Assembly: GCA_958295665.1 (NCBI GenBank)
Contig: OY282558.1
Span: 142,146,577 to 142,210,576 of the forward strand
DNA length: 64,000 bases
Direction: 5' to 3'
DNA from: Tipula vernalis
Taxonomy: Eukaryota; Arthropoda; Insecta; Diptera; Tipulidae
The position numbers and the translations under genes were made by a program. The notes below the pieces were generated by a model that ran no database searches, was not told the DNA's origin, and saw nothing but the letters and a program-made list of their open reading frames with translations. This document shows, in pieces, positions 46,544-58,278 of the stretch (the first letter of the stretch is position 1; every line of letters starts with the position of its first letter).

Positions 46544-47275
46544 GGCCCTATTGCACCAACTACTTATCACTTATTACTTATCAACTTATCATAATTTTTG
46601 ATAATTTTCTGTTGTACCAAATTGAAATTTGATACGTATTTAATTGAGTTATAATAAGTGATAAGCACTCACTTATCAAAATTAAGTTGCACCAATTTGC
46701 GAAATGATAAATGATAAGTAATATTTTGATAAGCGATAAGTTTGAGGTTTTTGATAATTTTTTCATAGTTCTGTTGCACCAAAAGTTTTAACTTATCAAT
46801 AATCGACAACTTCAATGATAACTTATCCAAAATATCAATAAGAAAAAATTCACTACTCAAAAAAATTGATAAGAGCTATAAATTGTAGTGGTATGACGGA
46901 AGTCTGTTAAAAACGTTTTTTTTGCTGTTATTGGTAAGATGAGATCTTTTGTTCAATTTTAAAAGAGTACAAACACATTTCCGCTTTCTCCAAAGCTCTC
47001 AAAAATTGGTTGAAACTAAACAAAGCAATTGACCATCTATTTTTTGTATTATTATAGTTTTGTCTTTTATTTTATTTGTATTACTTTTACTTTTTAAATT
47101 TTGTAAATTATTATTGTGTTAACTTTGACTTTTTTGTTAAATTTTTTGTAATATTATTAGAGAGAACCATTGTACCTGACACACGTTTCTTTGAAACTAA
47201 AGGTGCAATTATCTTACCAATTACTTATTATTTATTGTAACTTTGTTTTTAAACGTTTTAATAAAATTGGTAATG

Positions 47276-47310
<35 letters not shown>

Positions 47311-48810
47311 CAATAAATTTTTTTATTATTCAAATAATTATAAATGATAATGATAATGACAATACATATAACAATGTGTTTTAGAAGAAAAAAGTGTATA
47401 ATAACTTTAATTTCAAAATTTATACCGCTATTTTATTGTATTCTAATAAGTTATAATATTAAGTCAAAGTAAGAACAATTTAATTCTCTTCGACTTATCA
47501 TAGAGGTGAGACAGTTGTTTCTCGATATTTTAAAATTAATATAAAACTATCAAATGTAGGTATCAACTTTAGTGAACAAAAACTGAAATTTTTTAAACGA
47601 AAAAATAATTTTTATAAATAAATGCGTCAGTTCGAAAGATTATTCGAGGATGAAAACGAAAGAAGAAATCTTGTAGTGAAAGCCACAACCAAATATTCTC
47701 TGGACTCGCGAGTGATAAAACATTTTCGTTTGTCATTAAAAATCGGAGCAAATTTGCAACATGGAAGCGACCGAAACTACGCATTGAGTCCTCTATAGCA
47801 GCTACTAACAACACCGCATTGGTTAGGAATATCCAGGATAGAAGTTTCTTGAGATGGGTGGTTACTCTCAGGTAGCTGGTTGCTTCGATGGAACAATGAT
47901 TAATATAGATGCACCTACGGTCAATTAAGAACATTTTGCGAATCGAAATGGAAAACATTCACTGAATGCAATAATGGTGTGTAGCCCAGATCGCAGCTTC
48001 TATGCAGTAAATTCAAATTGGCCAGGTAGTGTCCACGACTCCAGAGTATTGCCATATACAAGGCTATTTAGCAATTTTGAGTCTTGTTTTCGCCCGTTCT
48101 CCGGTGCTGTGATTTTGGGTGACAGTGCTTCCCCTTAAAGATTAGATTATCCCACCAATGCGAAGAAATCCGGATGATGCAATAGAGCAAAGATTTAATC
48201 GTGCTCATAAGCGGATGATACGAATAGTGAAAAATCGTTTTGGTTATATACGATTACAATTTTTGTATAATGTAGTTAAATTCAATTTATTTGTTAAAAG
48301 GAATTCTCTTAAATCATTTGTTATAAAAATAAATCAAAAGAAAAGTTTTACAATTAATTCTAAACACTGAAATAAGAACTCTCAATTGAGAAAGGTTTCT
48401 CTTCATGTATTATTATATACATTTAAAATTGTTGTTGTTATTAAATTACAGAATAACAATTTTTTAATTGTTTTGCTATATACATAGGTGTGTACCTATA
48501 ACCATTGTTTAACATATAAAATGAGCGGAAAGCATATTATTTTGCAAACACTATCACATTTATAGTATTTTTGTATAGATCATTACAACTTATCATAAAA
48601 ATTTGATAATTCGTCAATTGATAAGTTATAGACAATCTGATGTGCAACGCTTATCACTTATCATTATCAAAATTTGATAAGTTTTCAAATTGATAAGTGA
48701 GTGATATCTTGTTATTTTTGGTGAAACACTTATCACTTATCATTATCAAAAAAACTAACTTATGATAAGTTGATAAGTAATAAGTGATAAGTAGTTGGTG
48801 CAATAGGGCC
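46544..48810 (+). mobile_element. PIF/Harbinger-type DNA transposon, 2267 bp, 3-bp TSD CAG
   Basis: Left end GGCCCTATTGCACCAACTAC and its exact reverse complement at the right end; the inverted match continues for about 50 bases through TTATCACTTATTACTTATC. CAG at 46541-46543 and 48811-48813 is the 3-bp target duplication typical of this superfamily. Subterminal zones on both sides are packed with ACTTATCA/TGATAAGT words in both orientations, possible transposase-binding sites. A poly-A run sits at 47278-47306. Confidence 0.88.
47621..48270 (+). pseudogene. Harbinger transposase remnant
   Basis: The reading begins MRQFERLFEDENERRN and contains the DDE-nuclease marks of Harbinger: VAGCFDGTMINIDAP near 47880 (first Asp), HSLNAIMVCSPDRSFYAVNSNWPGSVHDSRVLP near 47955-48050 (second Asp in the GSVHDS box) and GAVILGDSASP near 48105. 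It then continues to a FNRAHKRMIRIVKNRFG block in a neighbouring frame (48190-48245), which would supply the Glu-side helix. Stops at about 47925 and 48137 and frameshifts make it inactive. The usual companion Myb-like gene was not found. Confidence 0.82.
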
Positions 48811-48914
48811 CAGATTTTGATTTAATCGTAAGCTAAAACAACTCGAAAATATAAAACGCTTTAAACGAAATTCAACTAAAATTCCTGCCAACATCTTTGT
48901 TGCAATAAAATAAA

Positions 48915-49430
48915 ATGCAAGTGCACGTCATTCCCCCCGATGGTAACATCAATTGGGACTCGTATTACCACAGCATCCTATTAATTTACATCATGAACTC
49001 CGATCCGAGGTGGTTCAATTTATTAGAGAGCACTTACCAGATTATATACCAACTATAATGGATTCATTTCACCTATCTGACTCTAATCAGATTACAGTGC
49101 AATTCCAAAACCAATGTATAGAAAGGTAACCATCATTTATAATACCACCCTTACCTCCAAATTAACTAAAATTGAATCCATCTTATATTCATAAATCAAT
49201 GAAACCATTTCAGATTTCTTTCCAACCTTGAAATGGACGGCTACTGGGGTGGTTCCGAATGCATATCAGCTGTAAGCCGATTAAAAGGAATTAAAATAGT
49301 TATTCATCATACTACGACCCAGCAACCAACAATTTTCATTCCGGATGGCGGTAATTATATACATGAAGTTCATTTATTATACAATGAAACCCATTACAAT
49401 AGTCTAATATCTATGACAAAAACCTTACCA
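48915..49430 (+). pseudogene. OTU-like cysteine protease domain with a small intron
   Basis: OTU proteases cleave ubiquitin or polyprotein links. Starting at ATG 48915 the reading gives VIPPDGN, the start of the OTU active-site box, but the following residue is Ile where the catalytic Cys is expected. After a frame change near 48975 it continues INLHHELRSEVVQFIREHLPDY..IMDSF to QNQCIER (49125), and, across a GT-AG intron, FLSNLEMDGYWGGSECISAVSRL and ETHYNSL (about 49400), which holds the expected His. Loss of the Cys plus the frameshift imply an inactive enzyme. Confidence 0.7.
49126..49213 (+). other. Candidate 88-bp GT-AG intron within the OTU domain
   Basis: The left side ends GAAAG and the intron begins GTAACC. 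It ends CATTTCAG before ATTTCTTTCC. Removing it joins ...CIER to FLSNLEMDGYWGG in one frame and rebuilds the family pattern (hydrophobic-x-x-M-x-x-x-G-x-WGG). The intron itself carries in-frame stops. Confidence 0.6.
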
Positions 49431-49559
49431 CTCTCTGCAACTACACAAGGATCCCATGATAATCTAAAAACCACATCCAACATTTTATCACACACAAATT
49501 CTACCTCGCCAAATTCTCATATACCTAGTATTACTGGCAATGTTCAACGCGTATTCCAC

Positions 49560-50260
49560 CATTACTGAAGCCACACCGTCACCTTCTACCTCCTTACCAA
49601 TAACTACTTCCTCTTATTATTTTGGCACCTGGAATATCCGCGGTATCAACAACGACCAAAAGCGCGACACAATCGATACTCATTTACAATACCACAATAT
49701 CACTCTCTGTGGACTCCAAGAGACCAACATGAGTTCAGATGTATGTTCCACTACTAACTACACCTGGTATCTTACCAAATACCCAAAGAGCCCCGATGAG
49801 GTGTGGGAATTCTTGTACAAAAAAATCCCGTCTTCAAACCACTTGGAATTAAATATTATTATGGAGCCATAATCACCTTACTTGGCCGAATCCATGATGG
49901 CAGAAGTATGTCCCTCCATACACCTCACCATTCAATCGGCGATTACCATCCAAAATTTTCACAACACTATCTTCAATAATTGATCGTTGCCCAAAAACCC
50001 GCGATGTGGTGATTCTCGGTGATTTTAACGCCCATATTGGAAGTCAAGATAACTGGGACAAAAGATTCGTTGGTCACAATTTATATCATCAAGTAATCAG
50101 TGCCAACGGATACTATTTTGTCCTACTTGTCCATCTAGCATCACTCACAAGTAGATCATATTTTAACTAGAAAGAAGAATTACAACATCTATATAAATTC
50201 CGTCTAAGTTGATATTCTTCGCCCCAGCATAAGCGATCATCGCCTTATATGGTTACATTG
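49560..50260 (+). pseudogene. APE-type endonuclease of the OTU element
   Basis: FGTWNIRGINNDQKRDTI (about 49620) and LCGLQETNM (about 49710) are the N-terminal boxes of the non-LTR apurinic-like endonuclease that nicks target DNA. VILGDFNAHIG near 50010-50045 and ISDHRLIWLH near 50228-50258 supply the catalytic Asp/Asn and Asp/His residues. The first part is open to 49872; after that at least two frameshifts and stops intervene. Confidence 0.78.
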
Positions 50261-50599
50261 TACCCTCCTTAAAGGAAAACACCTTATAACCTTAGCCCTT
50301 TCCACCAATTCCAAAAAATCCAAAAAAATTCCTACCATCTTCCACCTATAATTTCCGAACCCTAAATTTTTCTTTACTCAAAGATAACAAAATAGCATCT
50401 CAATATTAAGATACTCTTCAAGAAGTCCATGAAAAACATCTCTCAGAATACGGACATATTCCACTTTGGACATTAATTCTTGAAAGTTTGAAAACTTCCT
50501 CACAGCTTATTCCAACTTCATGGACGCCCTTGACTCCAAAACGAAGAAAAGCCCTAGCTCATGTAAAGAGATAAAAATATTATCACCATATCCATCCAA

Positions 50600-51160
50600 A
50601 AGATACCTCAGCCACCTACCAATTGAGAGAAGCCAGACGGAATTTAAATAAAGCCTATTCCGAGCATAAAACCCTAGAATGTCACGAATTTTTTTCAAAA
50701 CTAGCCAATTTTAAACCCTCTGACCGATTACATAGGACATATCACTTTTTTAGACAGTATAAAAGAACCTCCCAAAAGAACCAGTCATTTTATCTCTCTA
50801 TTTCCACCTGATATAATGAGTTGAAAAAATCCGAAGGTGACTGGCCTCCACTTATAGAGGAGATCGATCATTACCCACCAGGACCACCCCTACTCAAGAT
50901 GAGATTAAAATGACAATCAAGTTCATCCGAACTGGTACTGCTCCCGGATTGATCTGTTTAAATACGCTCCAGATAGCATAATAAGTTCTTTTCATGCCTT
51001 AATTGAATAGATCTGGATCACCAATCAAGTACCACCAGAATGGATCGATACATTACAAATACCAATCCCAAAGGTACAAAGACCAAAAGAAGTTACCGAC
51101 TATCGAAGGATCACCTTGTGTAATGTAGGCTACAAAATTTACGCTAAACTTCTATTACTT
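50600..51160 (+). pseudogene. Start of the reverse transcriptase of the OTU element
   Basis: LREARRNLNKAYSEHKTLECHEFFSKL (50620-50700) is the linker before RT. TQDEIKMTIKFIRTGTAPG near 50890-50945, WITNQVPPEWIDTLQIPIPKV near 51015-51075 and DYRRITLCNVGYKIYAKLL near 51100-51150 are RT finger motifs. The palm with the catalytic Asp pair is absent because the copy stops here. Confidence 0.75.
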
Positions 51161-51187
51161 TGCTAAACATTTATATAAGTCTCCTTC

Positions 51188-52346
51188 TTAACAAAACAAA
51201 TAATGATGGTTATAATTAAAAATATTAAAGTGTTCGTCAATATTAGCAGTGCATAAAATAAGGTCCCAATTTAATTGGGTAAATAAATTCTGAAATTTGT
51301 TTTGGTCAACCCTTGATAAATCATTAACATATGCAAATACAGGCTTTTCACGTATATATTTAAATTGGTATTGCATAAAAACGAGATCATGGTCGGATAT
51401 CCCTGGTACAGACAGTTGTCCATGTTGTAAAATTTGAATTAACGGGATGGGTTGAACGGGATGTAAAATAGATCTAAATATCTCAATACTTGATGCAAAA
51501 TGTTGCCCGGATTAATTAAGTTTCAGTTTAAATCAACTAATATGATATATCATACATTGTTGCTAAGTCTAAAAGAATATTAAGTAGATCAGAAGTGTCG
51601 TTTGCATTGACAGGTGGAGGTGCATAAAATGTAGCAATAAATAGTTTACCTGAACGACAAGAAATTTCAGCTTTAACCAGCTTAATCCTTCCTATTAGTG
51701 TAATATTACCTCGCTTTACTTTCAAGGTAAATCGGTAGTATAAACAGACAAACCTCCCAACGATCAGCAAGACGATCAAACCTCAAAACACTGTACCCCG
51801 AAATATCAATCAGCGTATCAGAAACACCATCTAGCAACCACGACTCAGAAATGCAAGGTACGTCAAGATCCATCTTTTTCAACAGAAGACATAATTCATG
51901 TTTAATTAAACTGCGTAGACGACCAGCGTGACGTCTAAGCATCCAAAATTGCAATCAGAATCCCTTTCCCTTTTGATAAAATTTACAACATCTTCCACCA
52001 TTGTTTGAGGAGTCAAACGAGTGATGAACAGCGATTTAATTTCTGGAACTGATGTTATAAGAGTTGAAGATGATATACCCAGCAAGATACTATCAATGTC
52101 ACTCAAATTAACGCATATAACAACGAAATTAGCCACATTCTCAGCTACAAATGTTTTGTGTGGTACTGAAGTAACACTGTTTCGCAAACTGCTACGTTTC
52201 ACTTCATTAATTTTCATATCTATCATTTGTGATGTGACATTATTTAAGTTACCAAAAAATTTGGAAAATTCCGTAACAATTCGGTGCATTTCATCCGTTA
52301 ACAACGTGACCTTCTCATTGATATTAAAATCCAAATTCTTACACAT
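51188..52346 (-). pseudogene. Jockey-like non-LTR fragment 2 (ORF1 end and endonuclease)
   Basis: Minus strand, high to low: an ORF1-like piece (52346-51906); an endonuclease start with LLKKMDLDVPCISESWLLDG (about 51885-51825); FIATFYAPP near 51650-51620; SDHDLVFMQYQF near 51400-51360, the SDH box of the endonuclease; and the linker region to 51188. No RT follows. It differs in sequence from the fragment at 40.4-42.1 kb but is of the same general type and orientation. Confidence 0.72.
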
Positions 52347-52369
52347 GTTACAAATATATTATGAGCAGT

Positions 52370-54950
52370 TAAATTGATTGTACTTTATATATGTATTTTA
52401 CCAGGAATGGTGCCCGAAATATTTGGCATTCGATAGCCATTTCGTCAAAATCGATTGAACAATCATTTCCATTAGAAAAAAAAAATTGAAACATTAATTC
52501 AAAAGTAATATAATCGATATAATGAGTATTGCGACATTTGACTTTCTCATCTTTGAATGGGAAGAGGCAATTTTTTGACTTTTTATTTTTAAATAAAATA
52601 TTATTACTGCCTGCAAAACCACCGGCTTTCACATCTTAATCAAATTCCATCAAAAATTCGTGGCAATCAATAAAATAATGATTTCAAATCACGTTTTCAA
52701 CACAAACTTTTCTTAAGTACATATTTTCATATTCCATTATCTCTTGTAATCATCTTAATCCGACATCATATCGATAAAGCCAAATTTTATCATTCACATT
52801 TGTTGGTTGATCCTTGTTTGGTTGATAATAAAACAATTATCAATGATTATTGTATACATATTTGCCATATAGATATACAGATAAGCTTTACACTATAGGA
52901 GCGACCATAAATTCCTTAATACCATATATCTATGTAACATGTAGCATTATAAAGAAGTAGGGTGAACATAACCCCTCTAATAAATTTTGTATTAATGTTT
53001 GTAAATGTTAAATGGCGATTTCAATTATGGTTTCCATGTAACGTAGACATTTTTATTTGATTAGAATTTAATCAATCGGAACATTTTTACATTTAATGTA
53101 TATATGAGATAATAAAAGCTTGAATTGATTTTATTTTAAGCTTTTTTTTTGTATAGAAGTGAATAACGATTATATCTAATTAATTGTATCGTTTGTGTAA
53201 CATGATTTTGAAATTTGCTTAATTTTCAGAATTCTTAAATCGATTTCACCCCAAACTTAGTTATAATAGTTTTCGTATACAAATTTAACTTTTTGAACCA
53301 TGACTTGTTGTAAAAAAATTTTCTTTTATTATTAAAACGTTTTATAATATAAATTGATTTTCCATTGATGTGTTCCATTTTAAAAGTTTTTTTTTTATAA
53401 ACAAGTTGTTGGTTTTGGCTGCTGTTAAATCCCATATTGATGAAACAAGTTTAAGCTTTTATTTGTGTATTGTTTTTTGGTCAAATAATGATTCTGCGGT
53501 TTATGCGGTTGTGATATCATCGACCAGTGCCAAAATCAATTTATGAAGGAAAAATAAGCGCCAGTATGATGCCAGTACATTATTAATGGCTTAATACACA
53601 ATATACTCTGAACATACTTATTTATACTAGATAACCCAAAAAAAAACTAAATCACGTGATTTTTCATATTTTGACAGAAAGTCGATTGAGCGGATTTATA
53701 AATAAATTGGAAATAGAAATGTTTTACATTTGATTTATCATGTTTTAATTAATTTGTGTACATAAAACGTATATGTTTCATGTATATGAAATATGCACTT
53801 CAAAATGCAAAAAAAAAAAAAAAAAATATTTAATTATATGCATCCGGGAAATTTAATTGTTGGTCATTTTATTGAAACCGTTCCCACAACCAATTAAAAT
53901 AAATTGAGTGCATTATGATTGTTAAGCTTTTATGGTCGAACCGATTAAATTGTTTTGTTACATTTTTTGAATAAGTCATTAAAATTTAATATGCGCAAAA
54001 AAAAAAATAATCGTCGCTGGGATGTGCAAATAAAATTGTATGACTTCAAAAATATCATCACCATTCAATTTAACATCTATTGTACACAATGGGCCAGGTG
54101 AAAGTGTAACAAAATTTTCATATATCGAAGATATTCATAAAGGCAGATGGGAAGATGGATGAAATTTTTTTTTTCACGCATAGGGTGTATGTTTTTATAG
54201 ATGTGGTATAGGTAGGTAATGAGAATTTAAATTTGTAAATATTTTCGTGTTTCTAAGCAAAAAAATTTGAAATTTCTTATTCTCAAGGCGATAATTTTTT
54301 TTAGGTTTTGGGGGAAAACTTTTATTATACCAATGTGTGGTTGTAGATTATATGTTACGAAAACACCATAAAACGATCGATAAATAAATAGTAGGTACAG
54401 TGTTTACGGAGCGTTAATGTAAAACAAATTATTTGAGAAAATTTATGGAATAATTCGTTAAAAAAAATTCCTGAGTAACTAAAAATATGGTGATCACAAA
54501 ATTTTACAACAGCTTCTCACAAAAGGGATACCATGGTATTTCCGAAAATAAAAATCCCCAAAAATAGCCCCATTAAATTTTTATTAATTACAATATGAAG
54601 ATAAAAGGAAGCTACGCATAATTTCTTGACATCATTGCGCTGATGCGACCAATGCTATTCGTCTTTGAGGATACTTTCATTTTAGCTTGTGAAATACAAA
54701 CCAAGTAAATCCCAAATTTTCCGTATACGTATATATTTTATGTATATGGTGGTAATTTATTCGCCTAAATGCCATTTTCAGAGATAAGTTTTTCAAATAA
54801 TCATCGTTAAGGAGAAATCCAATTTTCAATTTAATTTAAAAGATAACATGTAAGCAGTTTTTATTAGTCAAAATGACTAAATCAATAACGGTTCATTGGC
54901 GTTACATTTTGATTTTTTGCAAAATGAAATAAATAATTCGACTATAGTTT
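52370..54950. other. 2.6-kb AT-rich interval with no recognised feature
   Basis: Nothing supported. Open frames such as 52369-52632 (-) and 53235-53435 (-) are compositional. Poly-A runs at about 53810-53826 and elsewhere. Confidence 0.45.
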
Positions 54951-54959
54951 CTGGAATCT

Positions 54960-55522
54960 CTATTGTATAATATTTTAAAAAATGTGACGAATGATTTCAA
55001 ATATAGGTCCTTTTAGCCACTCGGGTCCATTCCACCATAGTTTGAACTGTACCAATTCATTTGGACACAATCCAAGTGATGCACAATCCGCTGGGTTCTC
55101 CGATGATGGTACGTGCATCCAACTACTTCTATTGGTATGTTGCAAAATATAAGATACGCAATTGGCCACAAATGTTTTCCACTTTTTGGACAAGGCGAAA
55201 TCCAATCCAAACCCCCCCCCCCAATTTGTACCCAAATTTGACGGAACATCTCAATAGCCGCAATAAATATAATTATGTGTCTGCTAAATCTTAATAAAAG
55301 TTCAAACAAAGTCGGTTGGAGGGTTGGATAGTCGTTATTAATAGTCCTAGCGGAGGTGTCGAAGACGACCCGCAACTTCGTAGTACTGCTACTCATCTTC
55401 ACTACTCCATGGTGAGGTAAATAATATCCATCAATATTTGTGAAGCTGTCCAGTTCTGTATGTCTTAATTCTTTGTATTCCTTCATGAATTCCTTATAGG
55501 ATTCGTGGAATGATGCATCTCT
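54960..55522 (-). pseudogene. pol: BEL/Pao pol fragment 2a: RT start fused to RNase H end
   Basis: Minus strand from 55486: MKEYKELRHTELDS, YYLPHHGVVKMSSSTTKLRVVFDTSART (about 55430-55340), the N-terminal RT block of BEL/Pao, then a short run to IWVQIGGG. In another frame at once WKTFVANCVSYI (about 55180) and WMHVPSSENPADCASLGL (about 55120-55065), which belong hundreds of residues later at the RNase H end. The join at a run of nine or ten C on the plus strand (about 55210-55220) shows a large internal deletion. Confidence 0.85.
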
Positions 55523-55530
55523 ATTAAAAC

Positions 55531-57209
55531 CAGGGCTGTGGAGTCGGAGCCGGAGCCGGAGTCCGAGCCGTGGAGTTTATGTTTATTTTCGTATTTTCAA
55601 AGGAGCCGGAGTCGGAGCCGGAGCCATGTGGAATTGACCGACTCCAGCTCCAGATTTTTGTTGCTTTTTATTCCTATTTTCCTACGTATCTCAAATATTT
55701 GTATATGAATTACCGCAGTTCAATTTGGCATTCCAAATCGTATTAAACGAAATTGGGGTAAATTTAAAAAAATTGGGTCGAGATTTTTGTGAAATCTTTA
55801 ATTTTTTCCAATTTTGTATTAAGCACGCAAATCGAAATAATATATTTTGTCATCACATTTCACGGAAAATTACTGTTATTAAACCAAACAAAAACTTGGA
55901 AAAATATCAAGAAGAATTAATATGGACTTTGACGAAACTTTAACAAGCTAGGATGCTTTATTGTTAAATTTGTACAAAAACCTTTTCAAACCAATCATCG
56001 TGTCTTAAATGTATCTTACAAATCAATGAATAAAAATCTTGGGGTGTCAAAAAAAATTGCAAAATTTTCAATTCAATTGCAAAATAGCCAACGTTTATTC
56101 AAAATCTCGCAACGCGATCTTACAGCTACTCTTCTAGAGCTGGAAAAAGCCATAACCGAAAATGTTGTTTTTTTACGCAGAATTCAACTCGAATATGGAA
56201 GATTGCAATTTGAGCCAGAAACCGATGATATTTTCCGTTCGTTGGCAAAAGAATTGTACGTTTATGAAGCTACTGGAAGAATCGCAAATAACCTTTAATT
56301 TATTTCTATGTTTGCTTCTAAAAAACAAGGTAACTGAAAATTTCACAGTAGCGTTTAGGAAAATATTCAAAATCTGAAACTTATTTTTGAAAATTTAGAA
56401 ACTTGTCGAGCTATTTCAATTCATAACTTAGAATCGATGAGAAAAACACAGATTTGTTTGAAAAGCAGAAATGGTTATGAAATAAATCTGAACAAAAAAA
56501 AAATAAATAAAAAGCTACTGTCATTAAGTAAAACCCTCTTACATTTTTTCAAACAATATCCACGTCACCGTTACAGATTCTGTGTATTTTGAGTAACAGC
56601 TCAACAGATAATCCTACGGATGATCCGAGCCCCCTCTTTTAACAGATGATTTTCTCCAGCAACCACCGCCACGCTACCTTCTTTCCCTAAGACTGAAACT
56701 CTGCGTACTTGTAGAAGTTCCACAGTTTAGAGATGACCTATTGTTACTCGTTCCGTCTGTTAAGAAAAAGGGGAATTAACTTCGCATGAAATTGAAATGT
56801 ATCGTCAGATTATTGACTTGATAGAAATATATCTTTGGAATAAAATTGTGGCTGGTCTTAAATGCACCGTGTAGCAGCTTTCCCCTATAAATAATCTAAT
56901 ATTGATATTGTACAGAAAACGCTAATACGGTCCCTGCAGTGATCTTTGCAAATTATCGCCAGTTACTGCCAGCTTGCCAAACTGAATATATGTTTAGTGT
57001 CGGAGCTGGAGCTGGAGTCGGAGTTGGAGCCGGAGCCGGAGCTGGAGCCGGAGCTGGAGCCGGAGATGGAGCCGGAGCTGGAGCCGGAGCCGGAGCTGGA
57101 GCCGGAACTGGAGCCGGAGCTGGAGCCGGAGTCGTTAATCAATATATACATTTCCGGAGTCGGAGCCGGAGCCGGAGCCGAAAATTTGTTTTCAGACTCC
57201 ACAACCCTG
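55531..57209. mobile_element. hAT-type DNA transposon, 1679 bp, 8-bp TSD
   Basis: ATTAAAAC at 55523-55530 and 57210-57217 is an 8-bp target duplication. The ends are CAGGGCTGTGGAGTC and, reverse-complemented, CAGGGTTGTGGAGTC, 15-bp TIRs with one mismatch and the CAGGG start usual for hAT. Next to each end are GGAGCCGGAGTC-type repeats. Frames at 55725-55943 and 56026-56298 (+) show no recognisable hAT transposase motif, so it is probably non-autonomous or badly decayed. It splits the BEL/Pao relic. Confidence 0.87.
56998..57180 (+). repeat. (GGAGCY)n array in the hAT right end
   Basis: About 30 hexamers of GGAGCC/GGAGCT with GTCGGA variants, broken at 57133-57152. A shorter block of the same unit lies at 55546-55575 near the left end and another at 55600-55625. 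Open frames here (poly-Gly-Ala, Glu-Leu-Pro, Gly-Ser) are artefacts of the repeat. Confidence 0.93.
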
Positions 57210-57217
57210 ATTAAAAC

Positions 57218-57643
57218 GATTTTTCAAATTATAAAATCGTTTTATCGCCATAGCCTTTGAGTTGCCAATCTTGGAGTTAGTCCTCCTGAACGATAAACGC
57301 ACTATGTATCTACCGTCCTCTGCTCTTCCAACCGTATCCTGATAGTGGTTTTGGCACATTTGCTTCTCTTCAGATACTGGAGAGGTCTCACCCATATTTT
57401 CTGTTTCCCAAAATCTCTTTAATGTTGCATCGATGTTTAGTTGCAGATTAACTGGGGTTTCGTAACCAGGTTCCCTTTGAATCGGTGTCCCAGCAATTAT
57501 CCACCCAAACTTTGTATTTTGCGCTATTAAATGGCTATTTAATATTATTTTTCTTCCATCACAAATAACCTCAAACAGATGATTACTGCCTAATAGAATG
57601 TTGATGCGTATGTATAAAAACAGAACAAAAGCTTGTAACGATG
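57218..57643 (-). pseudogene. pol: BEL/Pao pol fragment 2b: protease end to RT linker
   Basis: Minus strand continuation of the relic on the other side of the hAT element: INILLGSNHLFEVICDG near 57605-57560, NTKFGWIIAGTPI near 57525-57480, ATLKRFWETENMGE near 57430-57385, then EEKQMCQNHYQDTVGRAEDGRYIVRLSF (57370-57285) and KAMAIKRFYNLKNRF to 57218. This is the usual BEL/Pao stretch between the aspartic protease and RT. It is almost undamaged in this part. Confidence 0.85.
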
Positions 57644-57658
57644 TAATCGTCTTCGCTG

Positions 57659-58278
57659 CCCGTGGCGTACTGCAGCTATCGGGGGGGTCACAGGTGCTGG
57701 ATGGTAGACGGCCTATCGATAGGTAGGTTAGCGGTGATTTAAATAAGCCGCCCCCAACCGCAGCCCAGCTGGTGGGAGAGTCTCAGGGAACTGGGGAGTG
57801 GTTAACCTCAGTTCATTAAATTCTGAGTGCCTTTGATGCCCAGGCATGGAATGGCGAACAGATGGCGCCAGAAAACCATCGACCAATAACCACGGCGGAC
57901 TGTGCGTCACGTCCTCTCTACATCTCCAGAGTTTCCACGGGTGATGAGTGGGGTACCCTATAAACGGGTGACCCTGCGAATGGAATGGATCCCATTGGAT
58001 TGGGCTCTAGATGTAAATAGGTGAATGAGAGAGAGAATGTGGAGCGGAGGGAAGGGGATGCTGGGAGGCCGAGGTGCTGGGAGGCCGGGGTGCTAGCGAG
58101 CCGAATGGGCTGGATTAAGGTGTTAAGCGACCCGTGCTGAAGATCAACTAGGCTGGGGGCCCATTTAACAAAGCCCAGTCGCCAACGGAGCCCTCTGGAT
58201 ACCTGGCGACCTCCAGTTGCCTCTCTTACCTGCGTTTACGGATCTCTGCGCAGGCCGACCTTTATTTCTCCGATACTC
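57659..58278 (+). other. 5' UTR of non-LTR copy 3
   Basis: GC-rich leader directly after the left target duplication, with G runs (GGGGGGG near 57680) and many in-frame stops. In non-LTR elements the internal promoter lies in this region. Confidence 0.6.

Larger units (their letters stand above)
48895..51165 (+). mobile_element. Non-LTR retrotransposon remnant with OTU domain, endonuclease and RT
   Basis: Three coding blocks of one strand and order follow the Harbinger element: an OTU-like cysteine protease (48915-49430), an APE-type endonuclease (49600-50260) and the start of a reverse transcriptase (50600-51160). The copy is cut off at about 51165, where an unrelated minus-strand fragment starts. 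Ends are not defined. OTU domains are known only in a few retrotransposon lineages, so the domain set is unusual. Confidence 0.7.

Noticed and set aside
56939..57260. Three open frames rich in Gly-Ala, Glu-Leu-Pro or Gly-Ser
   Set aside because: They are readings of the GGAGCY hexamer array in different frames.
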